DNA of 64,000 nucleotides from Pseudomonas cedrina subsp. cedrina (GTDB lineage Bacteria; Pseudomonadota; Gammaproteobacteria; Pseudomonadales; Pseudomonadaceae), in NCBI RefSeq assembly GCF_001983175.1, contig NZ_MNPW01000013.1, forward strand, positions 62,001-126,000, given 5' to 3'. This document shows, one piece after another, positions 25,940 to 34,330 of this stretch. The notes below the pieces were generated by a model that was not told the DNA's origin, did not search any database, and saw only the letters and a program-made list of their open reading frames with translations. The first letter of the stretch is position 1. Each line of letters opens with the position of its first letter. Position numbers and translations under genes: made by a program.

Positions 25940-26974
25940 TCACTTGGTCGGCGTGACCTTTTTGCCGATCCTCTTACGGATGTAGTTCTCCGTCATGACG
26001 ACGGTTGTATGCCCAAGTTGGTCGCGAGCCTGCAGGATGTCACCGCTGGATTCTGCTTTGTCGGTGCCAGCTTTTGCGCGGAGATCGCGCATCTGAAAGT
26101 CTCCTTTCTCTACGCCGGCCGCCTCACGGGCCGCGTCAAACCTCCCTCGCAACATGCTGCTGGTCATAGGCTGTCCGTTATCCATAACGATGAGCCTACT
26201 TGTCCGTATCTTGTGCCCGTCCTTCCTGGCCAGGATTCGGTCAATAACAACCTTCAGCTCGCCCGTTATTTCAATCCTCCTTTTTGCATTCGTCTTGCCT
26301 TGCTTCACGGCAAGCCGGTTGTCACGGATGTCTCGCTCATCCATTTTTAGCGTGTCCGCGATCCGTTGGCCGGTCAGATAGAACAGATCAAGCGCATCCC
26401 GTAGGGGCTGTTCGGCGTGCTGGTACACCAGGGCAAACATTTCGTCTTCTATGTATTGATCACGTCCAGACTCCTTGTGTCCTTTGACGCCGGCGCACGG
26501 GTTGGCCAGCGACGTGTAACCACTGCTCCGGGCGAAGTTCCAGATAGCGCTGAGCAAAGCTTTCTCGCGATTGGCGCGTACCGGCGCTGTTTTGCCGCGC
26601 TGCCGCAGGTATTGGACAACGTGCTGTGGCTCGATCGCTTCGAGCGGTGCAGGCGGATCGTCGAAGAACTTCAACAGCTGCTTCAACTCTCGGGCGTTGT
26701 CTTTTTGCGTGGCCACGCCCTTGGTTGGAACAACTTCGAGCATGTAGATGTTCGCGACGTAGGCAAAGGTGAGTACGTCCTGCACCAAGGCCGAGGACGC
26801 GCGGCTCTTCTCGAGCTTCGCGTACTCCACGATAGCCATTCCATAATCACTGCCCAGGGCGATCTCTTTTCTGGGTCTGCCCCCGAGGTCGTAGTAGTAA
26901 TAGATTGTCCCGCTGCGCTGCTTGCGCTTCCTGAGGCGTGTGACGCTATCAGGGTTCGTTGGCTTCCTTCCCAT
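25940..26974 (-). CDS. int: Prophage tyrosine integrase
   Basis: A 344-residue phage integrase. The N-terminus is an arm-binding domain (RLRKRKQRSGTIYYYYDLGGRPRKEI), followed by a core-binding SAM-like region and the catalytic domain. Catalytic residues are R in LTGQRIADTLKM, the box MRDLRAKAGTDKAE (D in place of the usual first H), QLGH and tyrosine in TENYIR. Its 3' end lies about 120 bp from the tRNA-Leu fragment, so it is the best candidate for the enzyme that inserted the prophage there. The stop of the upstream DUF4224 gene directly abuts its ATG. Confidence 0.92.
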   Translation of the reverse strand: MGRKPTNPDSVTRLRKRKQRSGTIYYYYDLGGRPRKEIALGSDYGMAIVEYAKLEKSRASSALVQDVLTFAYVANIYMLEVVPTKGVATQKDNARELKQLLKFFDDPPAPLEAIEPQHVVQYLRQRGKTAPVRANREKALLSAIWNFARSSGYTSLANPCAGVKGHKESGRDQYIEDEMFALVYQHAEQPLRDALDLFYLTGQRIADTLKMDERDIRDNRLAVKQGKTNAKRRIEITGELKVVIDRILARKDGHKIRTSRLIVMDNGQPMTSSMLRGRFDAAREAAGVEKGDFQMRDLRAKAGTDKAESSGDILQARDQLGHTTVVMTENYIRKRIGKKVTPTK

Positions 26975-27184
26975 TTAACTCACCAGGCGTGGCTGCCATT
27001 TTGGTTTTTCTGCTGATGTTGTGACCGGCTCGCCGGTTAGGGCGTTGGCGATGACGCAAGGCCAGCCGCTGCGCTTAATGGTGTGGCGAATCCCGTTCCG
27101 CTTTAGCACTTGCACCTGGCCGGCTTTGGTTTTTGCGCCTGTGAGTGTGCAAACTTCCTCATGCGACAGAAAATGAATTTCCAT
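26975..27184 (-). CDS. DUF4224 protein, possible excisionase
   Basis: A 69-residue basic protein (MEIHFLSHEEVCTLTGAKTKAGQVQVLKRNGI...) fitting DUF4224, a small winged-helix-like family that lies directly before integrase genes in many Pseudomonas prophages. The longer frame to 27331 overlaps the next gene, so the ATG at 27184 is used. Its pattern (L-T-G-A-K, then Q-x-x-x-L-x-x-x-G-I) is like a small DNA-binding domain. An excisionase role is inferred from size and position. Confidence 0.75.
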   Translation of the reverse strand: MEIHFLSHEEVCTLTGAKTKAGQVQVLKRNGIRHTIKRSGWPCVIANALTGEPVTTSAEKPKWQPRLVS

Positions 27185-27186
27185 AC

Positions 27187-27405
27187 CTACCTCCCGCCCG
27201 CTGTGGGCCGCGCTGTCTTGATAATGTGGATTGCCAGGCCAAAGGAGATCAGCAGCCAGGCGCAGGTACCGAAGAGGGCGTAGATAAGTGTCTCGGTGGT
27301 GCCGGTGGACAGCAACTCGGGCCCGGCCCAAAAGAACCAGCCGGGTGTTCCGACCAGGTACAGCAAAGCGCCCAGTACAATCAGGGTGAGTTTCATAGCG
27401 AACAT
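27187..27405 (-). CDS. Small two-TM membrane protein
   Basis: A 72-residue protein with two hydrophobic segments, about 5-24 (LTLIVLGALLYLVGTPGWFF) and 40-62 (LIYALFGTCAWLLISFGLAIHII), and a short basic tail. The stop is 2 bp from the DUF4224 start, so it belongs to the same transcript. No family recognised. Small membrane proteins of this kind in early phage operons are sometimes exclusion factors, but nothing here proves it. Confidence 0.55.
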   Translation of the reverse strand: MFAMKLTLIVLGALLYLVGTPGWFFWAGPELLSTGTTETLIYALFGTCAWLLISFGLAIHIIKTARPTAGGR

Positions 27406-27442
27406 TGGGGTGTCCTTGCCGCGCTGGGCGGCAGAAGGTGGG

Positions 27443-27982
27443 TTAGATGGTGGCTTTGGCGATGGCGGCGCGCGCTTCGAACATGGCGTAGTACAGTCGG
27501 TGGAAGATCGCGCAGCTGGGGTCTTCGTGATCGTCGCCGCCGTGTTCGAAAATTCCGTCGATGGTGCCGCTGTAGTTGCTGGCGATCTGCTCGCATTCGC
27601 CTGCCACCTGGGTGAGCGCTGTCAGTGCTTCCAGCAGTTGCTCGCTGCTGGCGCGTTCCTCCCGGCCGATATCCCAGAATCGTTGGCCCCAGTGATCCGC
27701 CGGCGGCGGGTTGGTGTTTTGGGCGCCCATGGCCAGCGCCCCGACAATTGCGTCGCACAGGTCACGCTTGTAGGCGTTGTCGCCGTCGATGCTCAGGCCG
27801 CGACGACGGAGGGCGCTGACCACTTCGTTTCGATCCAGGCCCTGGTCTTCAAGGACGATGTCTCGCTCAGGCTCGCCCGGCGTGACAATGATCAAGGCCA
27901 GCTTTGCGCCTGGCGGGCAGTGCTCGCTGATTTTGACAAGCGCGTCGTTGGTTACTTGGTGGAATCGCTGAACTGGTGACAT
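27443..27982 (-). CDS. Hypothetical phage protein, 179 aa
   Basis: A soluble acidic protein with no known motif. The C-terminal half (SCAIFHRLYYAMFEARAAIAKATI) is helical and bears an R-x-x-Y-x-x-x-F pattern; a middle part has DNAYKRDLCDAIVGALAMG. It is GC-rich like the other left-operon genes and is transcribed with them, 37 bp before the small membrane gene. No function proposed. Confidence 0.6.
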   Translation of the reverse strand: MSPVQRFHQVTNDALVKISEHCPPGAKLALIIVTPGEPERDIVLEDQGLDRNEVVSALRRRGLSIDGDNAYKRDLCDAIVGALAMGAQNTNPPPADHWGQRFWDIGREERASSEQLLEALTALTQVAGECEQIASNYSGTIDGIFEHGGDDHEDPSCAIFHRLYYAMFEARAAIAKATI

Positions 27983-28096
27983 AGGAATACCTCGCCCGCC
28001 GCATACTGGCAGGCTGTCGTAGGTGGAAGTGGGCGTTCGATCTGTTTTTGACTATGATCAAAGTCTTTGCGCTACAGGCATTTAATTGGAGTGGTT

Positions 28097-29047
28097 ATGC
28101 GAGAAGTTTCTTTAATTACAACGTTTAGGTGGTTGAAGGTGACGGCCCCCTCTGGCGTCTATCAGATTATGCCAACGGTGAATGTTGTTGTTGGGCGCGA
28201 GTTGATTGATGAGTACTTGAACTCAGGATTTAGAAAGTATGCTGGTGAGATTGAGTATCAACACTTTAAGAATGCTAATAATATTGTTGTTAGTAATCCC
28301 GGAGATGTCGGGTATTGGGATCAGTTTTCGAATGGCGAGGAAATATTGCACTGTTGGATGGTGTGGGTAGATTGGGTTTTACAGGATTCATGGCTAGTTA
28401 AAGATAACTGCTTTATTTCGGAAGTTGCATATTGTCGGTCTAATTTAAATGGTGTGCTTGGCTGGTGTAGTAACAGTCTATACGCTCAAGCTTCTATTTC
28501 TGATGGTGACAGGCAGTGCTCCATAGAGTTTTCCGAAGGTGATATGAGGGAATGGGGAGAGCGACTGAATACCCTGCGCATGCATCTTGATGAGAAAGGT
28601 TATTCAGTATTCACACCGATCGTTTCGAATAAAGCGACTCGGGTGGACAGGTTCTTGAATTTTATTCAAATAGCTAGGCGATCAAGTGTTCCTGCTATGA
28701 AGATTTCCCAAATGTGCAGCGCGCTAGAAAGTCTTTTCTCTACAAGCACTACGGAGTTAACTCACCGGCTGTCCGAGCGGGTTGCGTTTTTCATTGGGGA
28801 AAGCTCAGAGGATAAAGAGTTAATATATCAGTTTATGAAAAAAGTATACGCCGTACGGTCGCAAGTCACTCATGGTTCGCACATTAACAATGCGGTTGCT
28901 GAGTCTACGCCAGAATTAAGCTTAAAGATGTTGGAGTTGTTGAGGAGAATAGTATTCAAGATCTTAGAGGACGACTCCTCGTCTGATGTGGTTTATGGCG
29001 ACAATGAGTTTATTGAAAGCCATTTTAGAAGATGCCTATTTTTTTGA
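28097..29047 (+). CDS. ApeA-like HEPN-domain protein, candidate defence gene
   Basis: A 316-residue protein started at the ATG at 28097 (the frame opens earlier without a ribosome site). The C-terminal third follows the ApeA-like HEPN pattern: MCSALESLFSTSTTELTHRLSERVAFFIGES, then YAVRSQVTHGS with the R254-x4-H259 motif of HEPN ribonucleases. The N-terminal part is unlike anything I know. HEPN proteins of this type cut RNA in toxin-antitoxin and phage-defence systems. It is AT-rich, alone on the plus strand within a leftward operon, and ends 23 bp inside the convergent ASCH gene, all signs of an acquired accessory gene. No antitoxin lies beside it. Confidence 0.7.
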   Translation: MREVSLITTFRWLKVTAPSGVYQIMPTVNVVVGRELIDEYLNSGFRKYAGEIEYQHFKNANNIVVSNPGDVGYWDQFSNGEEILHCWMVWVDWVLQDSWLVKDNCFISEVAYCRSNLNGVLGWCSNSLYAQASISDGDRQCSIEFSEGDMREWGERLNTLRMHLDEKGYSVFTPIVSNKATRVDRFLNFIQIARRSSVPAMKISQMCSALESLFSTSTTELTHRLSERVAFFIGESSEDKELIYQFMKKVYAVRSQVTHGSHINNAVAESTPELSLKMLELLRRIVFKILEDDSSSDVVYGDNEFIESHFRRCLFF

Positions 29048-29639
29048 ACTCGACCACCCAGACCCACGGGTTTGCAACCCAGTCACCGCCGACTGATGAC
29101 CAGAGCAGCTCGAACGATTTGCGCGGGTCAGCGCTGTAGGTATTGATCCCCTCGACGTGCCACCAATCACCCAGTTCGGCATGATCTGTGTAGAGCCGCA
29201 CGCCCTCGGCCTTGGCCTGGTCCTCCGTGATGTCCTGCAACCGCTCGACGCGCACGGCGGTGATCTCCAGCAGGATGCGGCTATCACGGCGGAACATGTG
29301 GATGCTGGGTTTCCAGCGGATTTCGCTGGCGGCGGGGATATTCTCCAGTTCCGGCGGCAGGCACGCGGGGTAGGTGGCGCCGAATGTCAGATAGCCAGGA
29401 TCGCTATTGCCGACACGCGCCCAGGTCTCGCGCACCCAAAGCCGCTGGCCAGGCACGCCATACGGGCAGTTGTTGCGTATTTCGTCCGGCCCGATTTCAT
29501 TGCCGGATAGCTCGCAACCCACGGCGCGATCGATGAATGGAAACTTCACCGGCCGCCGCGTGACCGTCTTCCGGCCTTCCAGGATGGCGCGCACCATCGG
29601 CGCGGAGAGCAGGATTGGCCGTTCCTTTACCTGGGTCAT
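29025..29639 (-). CDS. ASCH-like domain phage protein
   Basis: A 204-residue protein started at the ATG at 29639 (MTQVKERPILLSAPMVRAILEGRKTVTRR). That opening, followed by GQRLWVRETWA and a C-terminal WVWVVEFKKI, is the pattern of ASCH/PUA-like phage proteins, which may bind RNA or modified bases. It overlaps the upstream gene as ATGA and the 3' end of the HEPN gene by 23 bp tail to tail. Part of the leftward early operon. Confidence 0.7.
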   Translation of the reverse strand: MTQVKERPILLSAPMVRAILEGRKTVTRRPVKFPFIDRAVGCELSGNEIGPDEIRNNCPYGVPGQRLWVRETWARVGNSDPGYLTFGATYPACLPPELENIPAASEIRWKPSIHMFRRDSRILLEITAVRVERLQDITEDQAKAEGVRLYTDHAELGDWWHVEGINTYSADPRKSFELLWSSVGGDWVANPWVWVVEFKKIGIF

Positions 29640-29968
29640 GGGGTCACCTCGCGGCGTGCCCACCAGCAGACTGGGCCGTTGTCAGTGTCATGGATAGACA
29701 GAACAAACCAGCCAGCCCCCTCCGGTTTCGTTGGCTCCCATCCTTCTGCGTCGTAGCCACCCTTGGCTGCCCACTTGTCGTATTCCTCCGCCGAAAGATC
29801 ATCCTCCAAAGCAACCGAGCGCCATTCGATTTGATGGGCATCGAACCATGCCTTGATGGTCTCGAAGCTTTCTCCCTCTCCCCAATCCGGTACGGCTGGG
29901 TGCGTCCAGTTCCCGCAGTTATTGCGCACGACTTCTTTTGGCTCGATCAAAACATTTTCTTCAGACAT
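29636..29968 (-). CDS. Hypothetical phage protein, 110 aa
   Basis: An acidic, tryptophan-rich protein of 110 residues (GAGWFVLSIHDTDNGPVCWWARR near the end). No domain recognised. Its stop overlaps the ASCH gene start as ATGA. A 14-bp palindrome, GCCGCTATAGCGGC, lies 13-26 bp upstream and may mark a regulated start of this transcript. Confidence 0.6.
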   Translation of the reverse strand: MSEENVLIEPKEVVRNNCGNWTHPAVPDWGEGESFETIKAWFDAHQIEWRSVALEDDLSAEEYDKWAAKGGYDAEGWEPTKPEGAGWFVLSIHDTDNGPVCWWARREVTP

Positions 29969-29980
29969 GACTTCGTCCTT

Positions 29981-29994
29981 GCCGCTATAGCGGC
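29981..29994. promoter_or_regulatory. 14-bp perfect palindrome upstream of 29968
   Basis: GCCGCTATAGCGGC, perfect even palindrome between the divergent 29968 (leftward) and 30134 (rightward) genes. It may be an operator; the protein that binds it is unknown. Confidence 0.35.
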
Positions 29995-30133
29995 TGACTT
30001 TGAAGGGGGAGGTAGCGGAATCCCGATGCAGGCGATGGGATGCCAGTGGCAGCCAATTCGCGTGAGGGGCTTACTCTGTTCAAGTGAGCAATCAAAAGGC
30101 TATCATTTTGGTTTTAACTGAAAGGCAACCAAT

Positions 30134-30580
30134 ATGTACGCATTGCTATCTGACTCTTTTTGGTGGATCTCTGTAGTCATTGTGGGACTGGCGATAAATC
30201 TAGTTTCGTCATACGCAAAGCCCTTAATTGATGCAGGTTTTGGGGCTGCCTCGAAGAAGTGGAAGTCTTCGAACGATGCAAAAAAAGCAAAAGAACAGGA
30301 AGTTATTCATCAGCTCTCAAAAAGTGAATACGAAAGATCAAGATTGGTTCAGAGCGCAAACTACGCCCAGATAAGAGCGCTGTCATTTCAAATGACTGCT
30401 GTAATGGGCATGTATATGACAATTACTGCCGGAGTGGAGCTTGGATTAATTTTTCTAGCCAGCGCTGTTTTTACTATTACATGCTTGGTGTTGGCACTTT
30501 CACAATTGATGTCAGCGCAAAAGCAGAAAGGTTATGCCGATGAGGGAGATAAACTTGCTAAAAACAGTTCCGTTGTCTAG
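30134..30580 (+). CDS. AT-rich three-TM membrane protein, accessory gene
   Basis: A 148-residue protein with a hydrophobic segment at about 8-26 (FWWISVVIVGLAINLVSSY) and two adjacent ones near 88-122 (MTAVMGMYMTITAGVELGLIFLASAVFTITCLVLAL), separated by a charged helical stretch (KAKEQEVIHQLSKSEYERS). It is rightward and AT-rich inside a leftward operon. No family recognised. Its context makes a lysogen-expressed (moron) role such as exclusion plausible but unproven. Confidence 0.55.
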   Translation: MYALLSDSFWWISVVIVGLAINLVSSYAKPLIDAGFGAASKKWKSSNDAKKAKEQEVIHQLSKSEYERSRLVQSANYAQIRALSFQMTAVMGMYMTITAGVELGLIFLASAVFTITCLVLALSQLMSAQKQKGYADEGDKLAKNSSVV

Positions 30581-30595
30581 CTAATATTCAACTGC

Positions 30596-30946
30596 CTATC
30601 TATTCAACAGTTCATGGGCTTTAAGAATCTTCATGCCAAGGCGTTCGGCGATCAGGACTTCCAGCCGGGCGCCCTTTGAATGCTCCCAGTCCGGCAGCAG
30701 GGCGATCATTCCGCACAAGCCCAGACGGGTGAGGTCGTAGGCCATGTAGTCGGCCCACTGGGCGCCCTCGACGACGCCGTGGTCAGCCGGGTTCTCGACT
30801 TCGTAGCCCTGGGCGCGCAGCTGATCGGCCACGGCGTTGAAGGCTGGGTAGTTGAAGTCGGCGATACCAGTCATCGGCCCGGCGACGTAGACGCGGTTGG
30901 CGCGGAGGGTTACGCCGGCCGCGCAGGATTTGTTTTCTGTAGGCAT
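30596..30946 (-). CDS. DUF4406 / nucleoside deoxyribosyltransferase-like protein
   Basis: A 116-residue protein started at the ATG at 30946. The opening RVYVAGPMTGIADFNYPAFNAVADQLRAQGYEVENPA and the later WADYMAYDLTRLGLCGMIALLPDWEHSKGARLEVLIAERLG follow the Rossmann-like DUF4406 family, related to nucleoside 2-deoxyribosyltransferases. In phages these may act on nucleotide pools; the substrate is unknown. It ends 16 bp from the stop of the convergent rightward gene. Confidence 0.8.
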   Translation of the reverse strand: MPTENKSCAAGVTLRANRVYVAGPMTGIADFNYPAFNAVADQLRAQGYEVENPADHGVVEGAQWADYMAYDLTRLGLCGMIALLPDWEHSKGARLEVLIAERLGMKILKAHELLNR

Positions 30947-31093
30947 GGGGAGTCCTTGCAGGGCTATGCCCGGTCGGTGGAGTGGGGGAGTTGGAAAAAC
31001 CCCAAGTGGAAGGCTTGGGTAGAGAGGCAGACCATCGAACACTACCGTCAGCGCATCGTGTTGTGAGCTGACCAAAATCGAGAGTTCTACCGC

Positions 31094-31198
31094 ATGAAAC
31101 AACTTGCCGCTGACCTGATGTACCAGGTACTGATTGAACTGATTTTTCGCGGCCTCAGCTGGCTGGCCGAGTGGGTCTTGGCCGTTCCGCTGGGGTGA
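31094..31198 (+). CDS. Possible 34-aa small membrane peptide
   Basis: ATG at 31094 to TGA at 31196, with GAGAG about 10 bases upstream. The peptide (MKQLAADLMYQVLIELIFRG...) is amphipathic to hydrophobic, with two tryptophans near its end. It lies in a gap of 253 bp between two leftward genes, on the opposite strand. It may be a small membrane-active peptide or chance. Confidence 0.25.
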   Translation: MKQLAADLMYQVLIELIFRGLSWLAEWVLAVPLG

Positions 31199-31199
31199 A

Positions 31200-33269
31200 T
31201 TACGCTGCTCGGGCTTGACGCTCTTCGGCACGCCACGGGTCGTTGGCACGTGCCAGCGCTGCCATCGGCGGCGGGCTGACGCTGTTGCCGCACATGTGCA
31301 CCTGCTGAGTTTTGGTGAACGGCTTGCCGTCGGCACCGTGGCTGATGATGTAGTCGGCCGGGAAGCCCTGGGCCTTGTACAGTTCGGCCGGTTTCAGCAT
31401 CCGCAGGCAGATGTCGACGATCACGTAGGGGGTGCCCTTGACCATGACTGTGACCATGGCCAGGCGGTCCTTGGTGGTGATCGTCGGTGCCGGCGAGTCG
31501 CAGGCGCTGATGTTCTCGGTGCCGTAGTAGCTGATCAGGAAGGCCGCCACGCGCAGCGCGCCGGCTTCATGCTCTGGCGAGAGCGTGAGTGACACCAGGG
31601 AGCTCTTGCCACCGCCGCCGGCCGTGATCGTCGGCGCCGGATCCTCCAGGCCCTGGCCAACACTGCCGCCGAATGCCCGCTCCATGAATGCGCTGACCAA
31701 CCCGTGGTGCTGGCCGCCGGCGCTGACGGTGTGCAGCGGGTCGCTTACGTCCCGTGCATCGCAGTTGCCGCGCAAGTGCACCAGGTTCGCCGCCACCAGC
31801 TGCTGCTGACTGCCGGTGTTGGTCACCGTGCTCATCGGGTCTTCGATGCTCTTGGCGGCCGTGGTGTTGAAGCCACCATTCATCTGGGCCACGAACACCG
31901 TGGAGATGCCCATGGCGTGAGCAGCACCAGCCGGGCGTTGATAGTTGCCGCCGCTGGTGATGGTCGGCAGCGGTTCATCCAGCGCCTTGCCCGCGTCGTT
32001 GAATCGAAACTTCACCAGATGCGCTGATGCGATCGAGTGCCCTCCGCTTGCTGTTACGGTGCCCAGCGGGTCAGCAGAGGATTTGCAGCCATCTCCCCAA
32101 CGCTGTACGCCTCCTGGCTTCCCTTCACCGTGAGCAGCGGTAACCATCACGGGGCTGATCATCGTCAGCTCACCTCGATTCGCGCAGGTCACCGTCGGCA
32201 GCGGCTCAAGCGGGTCATTGATGCGATCGCTGCCCTGGTGCGTTGCCGGTGCGATGATCGGGCTGACCACCGAGAAGGCCCCGCCCTTCGGGTAGGAGGT
32301 GACGGTGCGCAGCGGTTCGTCGGCAGACTGCACCGTCTCGCCCGACCAATTGGCGATCGGCACAATGAACGGCGCCGCGCTATCGATGACGAATTTCTTC
32401 ATTCCCTTGGCAACGCGGCGCAGCGTGGCCGGCGCCAGGTCCTTCTTGCGACCGAAAATGCTTTTGCCCAGGTCGCTGAAGTCGATGCAGTCAGCGGCTG
32501 TTTTCCACTTCTGCTGGCCTTTAGCGGGGTTCTTGGCGTGGGTTGGCTCCGGCCACACGATTGGCTGACCGTCGCACCGGGCGATCATGAACAGGCGCTC
32601 CCGGCTGGTCGGCGCGCCGAAGTCGCAGGCCTTGATCACCTTCCACTCAACGACGTAGCCCATGCCTTCCAGCAGGGCGACGAAGCGGCGCCAGGTGCGG
32701 CCGCGCTGCTTCGGGTCAGGAATCAGAAACTGCTGGCCCACCGGCACAACTTCACCAGGTGCGGCAATGTCGCCACCGAGTTTCACCACTCGGCCGGTGG
32801 CCTTGTCGCGCTTGGCGATCAGTCGGCCCCACTGCAGGATTTGTTTCACGTTCTCCAGGCTGATCACCCTGGGCCGCTTCATACCTGCCCACTTGAGGCC
32901 GATCCACGATAGGTTGCGGATCTCGCGCTTGCGCGGTTGGCCGCCGGCTGCTTGGGAGTGGTGCGTGCAGTCTGGCGACATGTGGAACCAGCCCACGGCC
33001 TTGCCGCCGCACTCTGTGTCCGGATCACCCTCGAAAACGTCAGTGGTGAAGTGCTGGGCGCCCGGGTGATTGACGGTGTGCATGCTGATCGCTTGCGTGC
33101 TGTGGTTCTTCGCCACGTTCACCGCGCGGCCGAGGCCCATCTCCAAGCCGGTACCGGCACCGCCACCACCACAGAAGAAGTCGACAATGATCTCATCGTC
33201 CTGAGGGTTGAAGCCGAGTCCGTATTGGGTTTTGAAATCGAAGGGGTGTTTCTTCTGTTGTGCGGACAT
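31200..33269 (-). CDS. Phage C5-cytosine DNA methyltransferase with repeat-rich middle
   Basis: A 689-residue enzyme started at the ATG at 33269. Motif I is VDFFCGGGGAGTGLEMG (29-45); the motif IV equivalent is SPDC with C101; ENV (139-141) is motif VI; QRGRTWRRF is near motif VIII; GNSVSPP near the end is motif X. The middle contains about eight copies of a D-P-x-x-T-V/I-T unit (DEPLRTVT, DPLGTVT, DEPLPTIT, EDPMSTVT, DPLHTVS, EDPAPTIT, DSPAPTIT), which takes the place of the target-recognition domain. It methylates cytosine in an unknown sequence, perhaps to protect phage DNA. It is much longer than typical C5 enzymes (about 330-450). Confidence 0.88.
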   Translation of the reverse strand: MSAQQKKHPFDFKTQYGLGFNPQDDEIIVDFFCGGGGAGTGLEMGLGRAVNVAKNHSTQAISMHTVNHPGAQHFTTDVFEGDPDTECGGKAVGWFHMSPDCTHHSQAAGGQPRKREIRNLSWIGLKWAGMKRPRVISLENVKQILQWGRLIAKRDKATGRVVKLGGDIAAPGEVVPVGQQFLIPDPKQRGRTWRRFVALLEGMGYVVEWKVIKACDFGAPTSRERLFMIARCDGQPIVWPEPTHAKNPAKGQQKWKTAADCIDFSDLGKSIFGRKKDLAPATLRRVAKGMKKFVIDSAAPFIVPIANWSGETVQSADEPLRTVTSYPKGGAFSVVSPIIAPATHQGSDRINDPLEPLPTVTCANRGELTMISPVMVTAAHGEGKPGGVQRWGDGCKSSADPLGTVTASGGHSIASAHLVKFRFNDAGKALDEPLPTITSGGNYQRPAGAAHAMGISTVFVAQMNGGFNTTAAKSIEDPMSTVTNTGSQQQLVAANLVHLRGNCDARDVSDPLHTVSAGGQHHGLVSAFMERAFGGSVGQGLEDPAPTITAGGGGKSSLVSLTLSPEHEAGALRVAAFLISYYGTENISACDSPAPTITTKDRLAMVTVMVKGTPYVIVDICLRMLKPAELYKAQGFPADYIISHGADGKPFTKTQQVHMCGNSVSPPPMAALARANDPWRAEERQARAA

Positions 33270-33360
33270 AGGGGATCCTCGCCAGCTGGCGTGATTCGTT
33301 GATATGGGGTATTTATGTTCGGTTCTGGGTAATAAGCCCGAACTTATAAGGGAGATAGAA

Positions 33361-33831
33361 GTGCAAGCACCAACGGATAACCTGTACAAATTCCTCGCGA
33401 TTTCGGGGCTCATCTGCATGCTGTTTTTCTATTTCGATTACAACCAGCGTAAGGAGCAACTCCAGAACAAAAAGGACGAGTGGATAGTTAGTGCGCTAGA
33501 GCTGAATTCAGCCCTCGACGCCTCTTCTCGAGAGCTGAAGGCGCTTGAAATGCGCTATCAAAAGTTTGGGTCTCAAGCAAAAACCGCAGAGGAATTAAAG
33601 GCCGAATTCGACCGAACAGCCACTTTTCAACAAGAATTCAACAAGCTTGGTATTAAGGTCGAGCCAACCTCTTACAAGCTGCAAATTGTCCAGCGACTAG
33701 AGGAAGAATTAGCTGCGTTAAAAAGCCGGTACACGTCCTATTCAGCATGGTCCTTAGGACTCTTTCTCCTCGGCATCGTCCTTTGGTACTACCGAACGCA
33801 AAGGCATTTAGACGCGAAAGAAAGGACCTAA
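33361..33831 (+). CDS. Two-TM coiled-coil protein, accessory gene
   Basis: A 156-residue protein if started at the GTG at 33361, which has GGGAG 6 bases upstream; the longer ATG at 33304 lacks a site. One hydrophobic segment lies near the N-terminus (FLAISGLICMLFFYFDY), then a long charged coiled coil (about 28-120), then a second membrane segment (SAWSLGLFLLGIVLWYY) and a basic tail. It is AT-richer than its neighbours and rightward inside a leftward operon. No family known to me. Confidence 0.6.
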   Translation: MQAPTDNLYKFLAISGLICMLFFYFDYNQRKEQLQNKKDEWIVSALELNSALDASSRELKALEMRYQKFGSQAKTAEELKAEFDRTATFQQEFNKLGIKVEPTSYKLQIVQRLEEELAALKSRYTSYSAWSLGLFLLGIVLWYYRTQRHLDAKERT

Positions 33832-34060
33832 AGTGGACGGTATCGGTCAGGAGAATCTGGTGCTGGGTAGATTCCATGCGATGGGGAATATGGCTATGGC
33901 GGCGCTGATGCCTTCTGGCGGTCGTTACACGCCGAACCTCAAATGAATCGCTCATACATCGCTCAATGCATGCGCCGCCCTCCGTCTCCGGTGGTGGCAA
34001 ATTGGTTGGGTATGGGGTATTACGGGTGACCGGCATGGAGCCGGATCAAGGAGAAGGCAG

Positions 34061-34270
34061 ATGTCTCAAGAAGCAAAAATCATTGCTTTGGAACACATTG
34101 TGTTTCAACTGTTGAAAGAACTTGATCTAAGGCACGGTCTGTCTTCTGACATGATCCTGGAGAGAGCCTTGGGATCAATTCAGAGCAAAGATTATCCGGG
34201 TGATCCAGTGCGCGCCGCCGCTGCATCCGGAGCTCTAAAAGATGCGTGGGCATTTTTGGGAAAGAAGTAA
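34061..34270 (+). CDS. Hypothetical small protein, 69 aa
   Basis: A helical soluble protein (MSQEAKIIALEHIVFQLLKELDLRHGL...) with AAGGAG 7 bases before the ATG, so translation is very likely. No domain recognised. It is rightward among leftward genes and is followed by a terminator at 34306, which makes it a self-contained unit like other phage accessory genes. Confidence 0.6.
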   Translation: MSQEAKIIALEHIVFQLLKELDLRHGLSSDMILERALGSIQSKDYPGDPVRAAAASGALKDAWAFLGKK

Positions 34271-34305
34271 AGATCTTCTGAGATAATCGGCGAAAGCGAA
34301 TAGAA

Positions 34306-34330
34306 AGGCCGGTCTCCCGGCCTAATTTTT
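34306..34330 (+). terminator. Terminator after 34061-34270
   Basis: Stem AGGCCGG (34306-34312) and CCGGCCT (34317-34323) with 4-base loop, followed by AATTTTT. It ends the rightward gene and touches the stop of the convergent DUF2303 gene. Confidence 0.75.
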
